Under the pieces are notes generated by a model that saw only the letters and a program-made list of their open reading frames with translations, searched no databases and had not been told where the DNA came from. Source: Fibrobacter sp. (GTDB lineage Bacteria > Fibrobacterota > Fibrobacteria > Fibrobacterales > Fibrobacteraceae). Taken from it: DNA of 8,664 nucleotides. This document shows, piece by piece, positions 1-5,842 of the stretch (positions within the stretch are counted from its first letter, which is position 1; every line of letters starts with the position of its first letter). The stretch covers positions 1 through 8,664 of the forward strand of contig JAEDLI010000104.1 of the NCBI GenBank assembly GCA_016295375.1. Direction: 5' to 3'. The position numbers were made by a program, and so were the translations under genes.

Positions 1-53
1 CGCGAGTTTGATCCTTAGGAGGGACCCGTTCTATCCAGCTGAACTATCCAGGC
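1..53 (-). tRNA. tRNA-Arg (anticodon CCT), 3' part outside the window
   Basis: Read on the minus strand from position 53, the sequence folds as a canonical tRNA 5' portion. It has acceptor strand GCCTGGA, then T8 and A9. The D-stem GTTC/GAAC is perfect and the D-loop AGCTGGATA carries the conserved GG. The anticodon stem is GGTCC/GGATC with one G-T pair, and the 7-nt loop CTCCTAA has T before the anticodon and A after it. The anticodon CCT occupies positions 17-19 and reads AGG arginine codons. The variable loop and the first bases of the T-stem are visible; the T-loop and 3' acceptor strand lie beyond the left edge. The gene is downstream of trpS on the same strand with its own promoter-like sequence in between. 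Identity is based on base pairing seen directly. Confidence 0.93.
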
Positions 54-63
54 AATAGCGGGA

Positions 64-94
64 CAAATATATAAAAAAAATAAGCCTTTGCAAT
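64..94 (-). promoter_or_regulatory. Bacteroidota-type promoter for tRNA-Arg
   Basis: On the minus strand an ATTG (94-91) is followed after exactly 19 nt by TATATTTG (71-64). This matches the -33/-7 promoter layout described for Bacteroidota (TTTG, 19-21 nt, TAnnTTTG). Transcription would start about 6-8 nt further on, a few bases before the mature tRNA 5' end at 53, leaving a very short leader for RNase P. The spacer contains an 8-T run. Assignment to this organism's housekeeping sigma factor is inferred from motif and position only. Confidence 0.6.
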
Positions 95-99
95 CTTAT
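73..99 (-). terminator. Weak AT-rich terminator candidate after trpS
   Basis: Just downstream of the trpS stop, the minus strand has ATAAG (99-95) and CTTAT (84-80) separated by a 10-nt loop, running straight into eight T residues (80-73). The stem is only 5 bp and AT-rich, so this would be a poor intrinsic terminator. The same bases carry the tRNA promoter. I see no stronger terminator between trpS and the tRNA. Confidence 0.25.
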
Positions 100-115
100 A
101 TGGCCCGAGCGGTTA

Positions 116-1111
116 TTAATACGTGCCAAGCAGGCTACGGACCTTCTCCATCATGGCCTTAGACTTCATGCGAGCCTTCTCCTTGCCGTAGGCAAGAATC
201 TTGTCGATTTCTTCGGTGTGGGAGAGCAAGTAGAAGTACTTTTCGCGGGCTGCACCCAGATGTTCTTCGAGAACGTTCTGGAGTTCCTGCTTCGCGTGTC
301 CCCAGCCCATGCCACCGGCGCGGTAGCGGGCAGCGAGCGCTTCGGTCTGTTCCGGAGTGGCAAAGAGTTTATACAACTTGAACACGTTGCAAGAGTCCGG
401 ATCCTTGGGTTCTTCGATGCCCTGGCTATTCGTGACAATCTTGCCAATCTTCTTCTTCAAGGCCTTGCTCTCGAGGAAGATGTCAATCACGTTGTCATAG
501 GACTTGCTCATCTTGCGACCGTCGAGGCCCGGGATAATTCCTGTGGTTTCCTGGAACACGGGTTCGGGAATGGTGAACACGTCTTCGCCAAAATGCTTGT
601 TGAACTTGATGGCGATATCGCGGGCAAATTCCACATGCTGCTTCTGGTCCTTGCCCACGGGCACGATGTCGGCGCTGAACATCAAAATGTCAGCATCCAT
701 GAGGCACGGGTAGCAATAAAGACCCATGTTCACGTTGGCATCCGGATCTTCGCCAGCGGCTTCGTTCTTCGCGACCTTGTCCTTGTAGGCGTGAGCGCGG
801 TTCATGAAACCCTTCGGCGTAAAGCAGCTGAGCGCCCAGCTGAGTTCGAAAATTTCGGGAATGTCGCTCTGCTTGTAGAACAGGCCTTCTTCCGGGTTCA
901 GGCCAAGGGCAAGCCAGGTCGCCGCAATCTTGTAGATGTTGGCCCGCATCTCGGCACCGTTCTGCACGGTGGTTAAAGCGTGGTAGTCGGCGATGAAGTA
1001 GACCGTATCGTAGGTCTTGGAAAGTTCAAGAGCGGGGCGGATAGCGCCCAGGTAGTTACCCAGGTGCGGAGTGCCGGTGGGCTTGATGCCAGTAAGGGAA
1101 ATCTTTTTCAT
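116..1111 (-). CDS. trpS: Tryptophanyl-tRNA synthetase
   Basis: This cytoplasmic class I aminoacyl-tRNA synthetase charges tRNA-Trp with tryptophan using ATP. At 331 residues it has the usual size for bacterial TrpRS. The HIGH-type signature appears as PHLGN (residues 15-19) after PTGT. The GKDQKQHVE stretch (about 153-161) is the conserved tryptophan/ATP-pocket segment. The KMSKS loop is intact at residues 200-204 (GRKMSKSYDN). The C-terminal helical part, which binds the anticodon, is complete and ends LLGTY. The ATG at 1111 places the usual short N-terminus (MKKISLTGIKPTG). No Shine-Dalgarno precedes it; a TACCTTTG promoter-like box sits only 5 nt upstream, so the mRNA may be leaderless. 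It is transcribed divergently from rnd and points toward the tRNA-Arg gene 62 nt away. Family assignment is certain. Confidence 0.97.
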   Translation of the reverse strand: MKKISLTGIKPTGTPHLGNYLGAIRPALELSKTYDTVYFIADYHALTTVQNGAEMRANIYKIAATWLALGLNPEEGLFYKQSDIPEIFELSWALSCFTPKGFMNRAHAYKDKVAKNEAAGEDPDANVNMGLYCYPCLMDADILMFSADIVPVGKDQKQHVEFARDIAIKFNKHFGEDVFTIPEPVFQETTGIIPGLDGRKMSKSYDNVIDIFLESKALKKKIGKIVTNSQGIEEPKDPDSCNVFKLYKLFATPEQTEALAARYRAGGMGWGHAKQELQNVLEEHLGAAREKYFYLLSHTEEIDKILAYGKEKARMKSKAMMEKVRSLLGTY

Positions 1112-1116
1112 GAACG

Positions 1117-1124
1117 CAAAGGTA
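1117..1124 (-). promoter_or_regulatory. -7-type promoter box of trpS
   Basis: TACCTTTG on the minus strand (1124-1117) is a full match to TAnnTTTG and ends 5 nt before the trpS ATG. No convincing TTTG-like -33 box exists 19-21 nt upstream; those positions fall inside the inverted repeat that ends at 1141. A start site 6-8 nt past the box would give essentially no 5' leader. This is motif-based inference. Confidence 0.5.
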
Positions 1125-1140
1125 GTATATTTTTATTAGG

Positions 1141-1296
1141 CCACCTCTAAAAATTGCTTTGATAAAAAGAATTTGAGCGAAACCGAGCGCAGGCAGGAAC
1201 GAAAAGTGGTGAATACTGGAGGTCTTTACCACTTTGAGTGACGAAACTGCGCGATGTGTTGCAGCCAAATTTTTGAAAATGAATTTTTAGAGGTGG
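1141..1296. repeat. 156-bp segment with perfect 15-bp terminal inverted repeats (MITE-like)
   Basis: CCACCTCTAAAAATT at 1141-1155 is the exact reverse complement of AATTTTTAGAGGTGG at 1282-1296. Beyond one mismatch the pairing extends two more bases on each side (1138-1139 with 1298-1299). Between the arms lies about 126 bp without a credible gene. It contains an internal hairpin with perfect 8-bp arms, AAAGTGGT (1203-1210) and ACCACTTT (1228-1235). There are also two loosely similar stretches, TTTGAG..GAAAC..GCGC, on either side of that hairpin. Size and symmetry suggest a non-autonomous mobile element or an intergenic repeat family. No clear target-site duplication is visible. Alternatively, the two outward-facing copies could be binding sites for the divergent trpS and rnd promoters. 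Confidence 0.6.
1203..1235. repeat. Internal hairpin of the inverted-repeat segment
   Basis: Arms AAAGTGGT (1203-1210) and ACCACTTT (1228-1235) are perfectly complementary. The 17-nt interval allows further pairing (G-T, A-T, A-T). There is no T-run after it on either strand, so it does not look like an intrinsic terminator. It sits near the middle of the 1141-1296 segment. Confidence 0.5.
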
Positions 1297-1304
1297 TCTT
1301 TTGT

Positions 1305-1312
1305 TACATTTC
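1305..1312 (+). promoter_or_regulatory. -7-type promoter box of rnd
   Basis: TACATTTC matches TAnnTTTG at 7 of 8 positions and ends 8 nt before the rnd ATG. The -33 position at a 19-nt spacing falls on AATT within the right inverted repeat, which is not a good match. As for trpS, a start site 6-8 nt downstream would leave almost no 5' leader, and no Shine-Dalgarno is present. Support is by position and motif only. Confidence 0.4.
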
Positions 1313-1320
1313 ACTCTGCA

Positions 1321-2475
1321 ATGCTCAAAGACGAGAAATACATACTGGTAGATAGCGAAGAAAGCCTCGTAAACCTGCTTGCCGACCTGGAACTCTACGA
1401 CATGGCGGCGGTAGATACCGAAGCCGACTCCATGCACCATTACGAATCAAAACTCTGTCTGATACAGATTACCATTGGCGACCATCACTACATAGTGGAC
1501 CCTCTCTGCGGGCTGGACATTTCCCGTCTTTTCAAGGCCAGGGCCATGCAGACCCTGATTTTTCACGGAGCGGACTACGACCTGCGGCTTTTGTGGCAGA
1601 CCTTCGGATTTTCTCCCAAGAAAATTTTTGACACCATGCTCGCTTCCAAGTTCCTGGGCGAGGAACACCTAGGACTTGCCGACCTTGTCCGCAAGTATTT
1701 TGGCGACGAACTAAAAAAAGAGAACCAGCGGGCGGACTGGTCCATACGGCCTCTCCCTCTGGAAATGTGCGAATACGCCATCCACGATACCTTTTACCTG
1801 CACGAGCTGTGCGCCATCCTGGCCGGAAAACTGCAAGAGACTGGACGCCTGCAATGGCTTATGGAGCAATGCGACGCTCTAATAGAACATTCCAAAGAAC
1901 AAGGTCACCCTAAAAAGGACCCCTGGAGGATTCCCGGTTCCAACATTTTCCCGCCCTTGGGACTGAACATTCTGAAGCATGTGTGGGAATGGCGCGAAAA
2001 ACAGGCCGAAGCTATGGACCGTCCTCCATACAAGGTCATGCCCGCCGAACTCATGCTTTCCATTGTCCGGCACGTGATGCGGGATTACCCAGACCTAAAA
2101 CAAGAAAGGCTCCCCAGACTTCCCCGGAATTTCAGGGAAGAACGGCTGGATTCCTTCATGGCCATGCTTCAGCAGGCGATTGACACTCCCGAGGTCGAAT
2201 GGCCCGAAAAGCTCCCCAGGTCGGCTCCCCCTGCGGTCATTCCCCATTCGGAACTGCTGGCCGCCCTGAAACTCTGGCGAGACGAAAAGGCCGAACAGCT
2301 GAACCTGGACACATGCCTGGTGGCCAACAAGAACCAGCTGGTGTGGCTTGCCGTTCCAGGAGACACTCCCTGGGAAATCCGGTACGAAAACGCCCACCTG
2401 CTGGGCTGGCAAAAAAAGGTGTGGAACCAGATTCTGCAGGAACACCTGGACAAGGCCGAAAGGATAGGAGAATAA
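1321..2475 (+). CDS. rnd: Ribonuclease D
   Basis: RNase D is a cytoplasmic 3'-5' exoribonuclease that trims tRNA precursors and other small structured RNAs. The N-terminal DEDDy exonuclease domain (about residues 1-190) shows all expected metal-binding and catalytic positions. These are D32 and E34 in VDTEAD, D87 in GADYDLRLL, and Y152 with D156 in YAIHD. Two helical HRDC-like domains follow, about residues 213-290 (WEWREKQAEAMDRPPYKVM) and about 305-380 (LKLWRDEKAEQLNLD), as in E. coli RNase D. The length of 384 residues is normal for the family. The ATG has no Shine-Dalgarno, and a promoter-like box lies 8 nt upstream. It heads a tight plus-strand operon; the next gene starts 3 nt after its stop. 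The gene order puts it with other RNA-processing genes. Family call is firm. Confidence 0.95.
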   Translation: MLKDEKYILVDSEESLVNLLADLELYDMAAVDTEADSMHHYESKLCLIQITIGDHHYIVDPLCGLDISRLFKARAMQTLIFHGADYDLRLLWQTFGFSPKKIFDTMLASKFLGEEHLGLADLVRKYFGDELKKENQRADWSIRPLPLEMCEYAIHDTFYLHELCAILAGKLQETGRLQWLMEQCDALIEHSKEQGHPKKDPWRIPGSNIFPPLGLNILKHVWEWREKQAEAMDRPPYKVMPAELMLSIVRHVMRDYPDLKQERLPRLPRNFREERLDSFMAMLQQAIDTPEVEWPEKLPRSAPPAVIPHSELLAALKLWRDEKAEQLNLDTCLVANKNQLVWLAVPGDTPWEIRYENAHLLGWQKKVWNQILQEHLDKAERIGE

Positions 2476-2478
2476 CCA

Positions 2479-3063
2479 ATGGCCGCCTCCATCGCTATTG
2501 CAATTCTTGTCATTCTCGTATTCAGTTCCAGCGCCATCGTGGAACTGATCCAAAAGAAACGCCATGAAAAGACAGGAGAATCCATTATCAAGGAGCCCTG
2601 GGTAGAAATACACCAGATTCCAGGCTACCGGGACGCCCGAAAAGTGGCGGCATTCTACCCCCTCAAGGGAGAGCCCAATATTTTGCCCATCGTGCAGGAA
2701 CTCTCCATGGAGGGCCGGCTTCTACTGCCCAAGGTGACGGGCGAAACCACCATGGAATTCTACCCCATCGAGAACTTGAAAAAAGATTTGGTTCAGGGGC
2801 ACTTCGGCATCATGGAACCCCGCGAAGGAATCGCCCCCTGGGAAGGCCCCATCTCCGTATTCCTGGTTCCAGGAACAAAGTTCAACTGGGACGGGAGTAG
2901 GCAAGGCCACGGCAAGGGTTACTACGACCGGTACCTGGCCAGGTTCCCCAGCGCCTACAAGGCGGGTATTGCCACCCCGGCACAGATTTCCGACACTCCC
3001 CTAGAGCAGAAACCGACGGACATCCAGATGAATTCCGTTATCGCCTGCAGAGAGAGGTACTGA
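2479..3063 (+). CDS. 5-formyltetrahydrofolate cyclo-ligase family protein with hydrophobic N-terminus
   Basis: MTHFS-type enzymes convert 5-formyltetrahydrofolate to 5,10-methenyltetrahydrofolate using ATP. Visible family blocks are AFYPLKGEPN (58-67), LLLPKV (81-86), GHFGIMEP (107-114), the signature VPGTKFNWDG..GHGKGYYDRYL (130-153) and DIQMNSVI (181-188). Length is 194 residues. The N-terminus is odd: residues 4-20 are almost entirely hydrophobic (IAIAILVILVF and neighbours), followed by KKRHEK. Relatives usually begin with a basic, arginine-rich helix. The ATG at 2479 is supported by AGGAG at 2466-2470 with 8-nt spacing. A GTG at 2539 would remove the hydrophobic segment but lacks a ribosome site. 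The next gene starts 1 nt after its stop, so co-translation with both neighbours is likely. The family is clear; activity and membrane attachment are not proven. Confidence 0.86.
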   Translation: MAASIAIAILVILVFSSSAIVELIQKKRHEKTGESIIKEPWVEIHQIPGYRDARKVAAFYPLKGEPNILPIVQELSMEGRLLLPKVTGETTMEFYPIENLKKDLVQGHFGIMEPREGIAPWEGPISVFLVPGTKFNWDGSRQGHGKGYYDRYLARFPSAYKAGIATPAQISDTPLEQKPTDIQMNSVIACRERY

Positions 3064-3064
3064 T

Positions 3065-3970
3065 ATGAGCTTCGAAAACAACGACAAGAAATTCGAACGA
3101 CGTAGCTTCGGAGAAGAACGGCGTTTTTCTCAGGCAAATACGGCACGCCCCCGTTTTGACAAGCCCCGCTTTGACCGCCCGCGGCCAGAAAACGTGGTTC
3201 GGGCCATCGGCGACAAGGACGCAGCACCTCAAGTAGCCGTAGGCGGCCTAAAAGAAGTAGAAGCCCTTCTCGAGAACGAGCCCCTGAAGGTCCATCGGGT
3301 GCTGTTCATGCACCAGTCCAAAAATCCAAAGCTCTACAGCCTGCAGAAGCTGGCCAAAAAAGCACACGTACATGTACAGCAAGTGGATTCTAAAATTTTG
3401 GACAGTTACGCGCGACCGAATCAGGGCGTAGTGGCCTTGATGAACGAAAAGGAACTACTGGCCTGGGAAGACGTGCGGGGAGAATTTTTCAACGCCCGCG
3501 ATACCGGCGAAAGAAAGCTTATCGCCGTAGCCACCAACATCGAAGACCCGCGAAACCTGGGAGCCTGTATCCGTAGCTGCCTCGCCCTGGGCGTAGACCT
3601 GCTCATGATCCCCGCCAAAGGCATGTGCGGAATTACGCCAAGTGTAGAGCGGACCTCTGCCGGAGCGCTACAAAAAATGCGAATTTGCAGGCCCGACAAC
3701 CTGGAGGGGGCCATCGGGGAGCTGAAACTGGCGGGTTACCAGATTCTGGGCCTGGACGCCGACACCGAGACGAACCTAGCCGGGTTCGACTTTGCAGACC
3801 ATGCAGTCATTGCCGTAGGCGGCGAAGACGTGGGCCTTCCTCCCTTCGTGAAAAAACAGTGCGATGCCGTGCTCCGGATTCCCATGATGCCCGAAGCACA
3901 CTCCTACAATGCCTCCGTGGCCCTATCTTTGGGCCTATACGAATACGCAAGGCTCCGCATCAAGAATTAA
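3065..3970 (+). CDS. rlmB: TrmH/SpoU-family rRNA 2'-O-methyltransferase, RlmB-like
   Basis: SPOUT-class enzymes of this group use S-adenosylmethionine to methylate a ribose 2'-OH; RlmB modifies a conserved guanosine in the peptidyl-transferase region of 23S rRNA. Residues about 56-130 form the substrate-binding domain (GLKEVEALLE, YARPNQGVVALM). Residues about 150-298 are the knotted catalytic domain. Motif 1 is IEDPRNLGACIRS (159-171) with the conserved N164 and R170. Motif 2 is AVGGEDVGLP (250-259). Motif 3 is IPMMPEAHSYNASVALS (272-288), where SYNAS replaces the more usual SLNVS. Residues 1-43 are an extra basic, Arg/Phe-rich tail with the near-repeat PRFDKPRFDRPR, probably disordered and RNA-binding. 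A GAGAGG site (3052-3057) lies 7 nt before the ATG, and the gene starts 1 nt after the upstream stop. Family is certain; the exact target is inferred. Confidence 0.88.
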   Translation: MSFENNDKKFERRSFGEERRFSQANTARPRFDKPRFDRPRPENVVRAIGDKDAAPQVAVGGLKEVEALLENEPLKVHRVLFMHQSKNPKLYSLQKLAKKAHVHVQQVDSKILDSYARPNQGVVALMNEKELLAWEDVRGEFFNARDTGERKLIAVATNIEDPRNLGACIRSCLALGVDLLMIPAKGMCGITPSVERTSAGALQKMRICRPDNLEGAIGELKLAGYQILGLDADTETNLAGFDFADHAVIAVGGEDVGLPPFVKKQCDAVLRIPMMPEAHSYNASVALSLGLYEYARLRIKN

Positions 3971-4011
3971 TTATTTATTTTGGAAGGGATTGCAACTAAG
4001 AAGGACTCAAT

Positions 4012-5733
4012 ATGGAAAGCGCAAGAAAAATCGTCAACCAGTTCCTGAAAGGAAAATTCGAGGACAAGGACCTAAAGAGCGAGCTGTACAAGGCCGCCGA
4101 AGCCGCCATGGAAGACGGCTGGACCTTTATGGACACCTCCTTCCAGATTGGAGGCCTTGCCCGTGAACGCGGCTTGGGCGACGACGAAGTGGAACAGATT
4201 CTGCGCCGAGCCTTCTCCAGCGAAAAACGTTCTTCTGAACGGGAAGAAGCAAAGCCCGAACCCCACAGGGAAACCACCCAGGCTGCTGCACCGCCACAGA
4301 CCACCATCATGCCGGCATTCACTACCAGCATGATTCCCATGGAACAGATGCTGGCCATGGGTCTTGATACCCAGTCCCTGGAACTGTTGCAGAACTTCAA
4401 GATTGACCCCGAAGCCCTGTCTATTCCATGGCCAGCCGCCGACTGGCGTAAGGACCTAGCCAAGCTTTTGGAAGCAACCTTCGAAGAAGACGAAACCATC
4501 GACTTCAAGATTTCGGACACCCCCACCGCCACGTCGGAACTGGTGTCCAATATCGTGGGCCAGGACGACGCCATCAAGAAAATCATGAAGAGCCTGGACA
4601 GCCCAGAAGGAGCCCTTATCTGCATCAACGCCACCAAGGGTGGCGAAGACGCCTCCGACGAGAGCTGGAAATACCGCTACGTAATGGTGGACAATCCCAA
4701 GATGACGCTAGCCAAGCAGCTGGCCTACTTTAAGGCGTTGAACCTTCCCTGCGCAGCCCTCATCAACACCGGCGCAAACTCCGTGCAGGCCTGGGTAAAG
4801 ATTGGAGCCGACAATCAAGAGGAATACGACGAACGGGTCGATTTCCTGTTCAGCACCCTTGCCTCCCAAGGTTTCCAGGTAGATTCTAGCAACAGAAACC
4901 CAAGCATGATGGTCCGCATGCCGGGCGTGCTCCGTGGCGGAAAGCAGCAGTACTTGATCAGCTTGGAACAGGGTGCCAAGAACTTCGTTGAATGGAAACA
5001 GTGGGTAGAATACTCCCTAGATGGCAAGCCCCTCATCGAGCTTGCCAGCGACAGCGAAGATGCCCCGAAAAAAGACGAAGTTTTAATCCAGAACATGCTC
5101 CAGGCCGGTGAATTCTTCTTGTTCACCGCTCCCCCGAAATGCGGAAAGTCTATGGCCCTGATGGACCTGGGACTTTCGCTGTGCTATGGCGAGGAATGGT
5201 TCGGAAACGCCACCACCATGAGCGACGTGCTGTTCATCAACTTCGAACTTACCAAGTCCGTGTTCCTGAACCGCCTGTACCTGCTGGCCAACAAACGCGG
5301 GCTTCCCGCCAGCACCGGGAACTTCGGCTTCTTGAATCTGCGAGGAGTCGCCCTTTCTCCGCTGGAGACGGCACAGCTTATCGCAAAGCGCGTAGAAGGC
5401 GCGAAGAAGATGGGAAACCACAACTACCGTACTATCGTCATCGACCCCATTTCGGCGGTGTTCCACAACCCGAAAGCCATGCGCATTACCGGTGCCCCCC
5501 ACCAGATTCTGATGCAGATGGTGGACACCATCATCGCCCTCACGGGCTGTGCCGTAGTGGCCGCCTGCAACAATGACGAATACCCCTACCTGGAATCCCG
5601 TGCCGACAGCGTGCTGAAACTCACGCCGGTAGAAGGCGGCCTGAACCAGTTCCAGATTAACGGTTCCTTCAGGGAATTCCCGAAGCTCTTGGCTCGGGAC
5701 TGCTCCTGGATCTATCCGAGATTCTGGGTTTAG
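4012..5733 (+). CDS. Primase-like (AEP-type) and RepA-like AAA ATPase fusion protein
   Basis: This 573-residue multidomain protein resembles replication proteins of plasmids, phages and integrative elements. Residues 1-70 are a small helical domain, followed by a Pro/Ala-rich linker (80-110). Residues about 140-335 resemble the archaeo-eukaryotic primase-like module fused to such ATPases: DWRKDLAKLLEATF, then YRYVMVDNP, INTGANSVQAWVKI, and NRNPSMMVRMPGVLR. Residues about 355-573 form a RepA/AAA_25-type P-loop ATPase. Its Walker A is APPKCGKS (373-380), it has INFE (409-412), and its Walker B is TIVIDP (474-479). The ATPase looks intact, but primase motif positions read D227-N228 and Q259 where relatives usually have acidic pairs and a histidine. 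AAGGA (4001-4005) precedes the ATG by 6 nt. No integrase or other mobile gene is adjacent. DNA-related function is likely; the specific role is unknown. Confidence 0.75.
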   Translation: MESARKIVNQFLKGKFEDKDLKSELYKAAEAAMEDGWTFMDTSFQIGGLARERGLGDDEVEQILRRAFSSEKRSSEREEAKPEPHRETTQAAAPPQTTIMPAFTTSMIPMEQMLAMGLDTQSLELLQNFKIDPEALSIPWPAADWRKDLAKLLEATFEEDETIDFKISDTPTATSELVSNIVGQDDAIKKIMKSLDSPEGALICINATKGGEDASDESWKYRYVMVDNPKMTLAKQLAYFKALNLPCAALINTGANSVQAWVKIGADNQEEYDERVDFLFSTLASQGFQVDSSNRNPSMMVRMPGVLRGGKQQYLISLEQGAKNFVEWKQWVEYSLDGKPLIELASDSEDAPKKDEVLIQNMLQAGEFFLFTAPPKCGKSMALMDLGLSLCYGEEWFGNATTMSDVLFINFELTKSVFLNRLYLLANKRGLPASTGNFGFLNLRGVALSPLETAQLIAKRVEGAKKMGNHNYRTIVIDPISAVFHNPKAMRITGAPHQILMQMVDTIIALTGCAVVAACNNDEYPYLESRADSVLKLTPVEGGLNQFQINGSFREFPKLLARDCSWIYPRFWV

Positions 5734-5774
5734 TGGTTAGGGACTAGGATCTAGGGGCCAGGATCTAAGGGATT
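5726..5774. repeat. Degenerate tandem heptanucleotide repeat
   Basis: From 5726 the sequence can be read as consecutive 7-mers: GGGTTTA, GTGGTTA, GGGACTA, GGATCTA, GGGGCCA, GGATCTA and a last divergent AGGGATT. The consensus is close to GGGNYTA. The first unit covers the last codons of the primase-like gene, and the TAG stop (5731-5733) is formed at the junction of units one and two. The rest lies in the 109-nt gap before the next gene. No binding protein or function is known to me. Confidence 0.55.
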
Positions 5775-5784
5775 GGCTTGCGAA

Positions 5785-5819
5785 GGATCCTGTCCAGAGG
5801 AATCTACAAACCAGGGTCC
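5785..5819 (+). other. Hairpin upstream of the TrmA-like gene
   Basis: GGATCCTG (5785-5792) can pair over all eight positions with CAGGGTCC (5812-5819), using one G-T pair, around a 19-nt loop. There is no T-run after it. It ends 23 nt before the next ATG, so it would lie in the leader if the operon transcript reads through. A regulatory role is only a possibility. Confidence 0.3.
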
Positions 5820-5842
5820 ACTGCCATTTGAATAGGTAAGAA

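Noticed and set aside
218..976. 252-codon plus-strand frame inside trpS
   Set aside because: It is antisense to an unmistakable TrpRS with intact signature motifs and has no recognisable domain of its own.
1056..1440. Small minus-strand frames of 70 and 97 codons across the trpS-rnd gap
   Set aside because: They run through the inverted-repeat element and into trpS or opposite rnd, lack ribosome sites and show no conserved protein features.
3975..3982. TTATTTTG as a separate promoter for the primase-like gene
   Set aside because: It matches TAnnTTTG at 7 of 8 positions but has no -33 box at the right distance, and the gap to the previous gene is only 41 nt, so read-through is enough.
3996..4637. 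213-codon minus-strand frame
   Set aside because: It is antisense to the 5' part of the primase-like gene; the Ser-rich composition is typical of a shadow frame.
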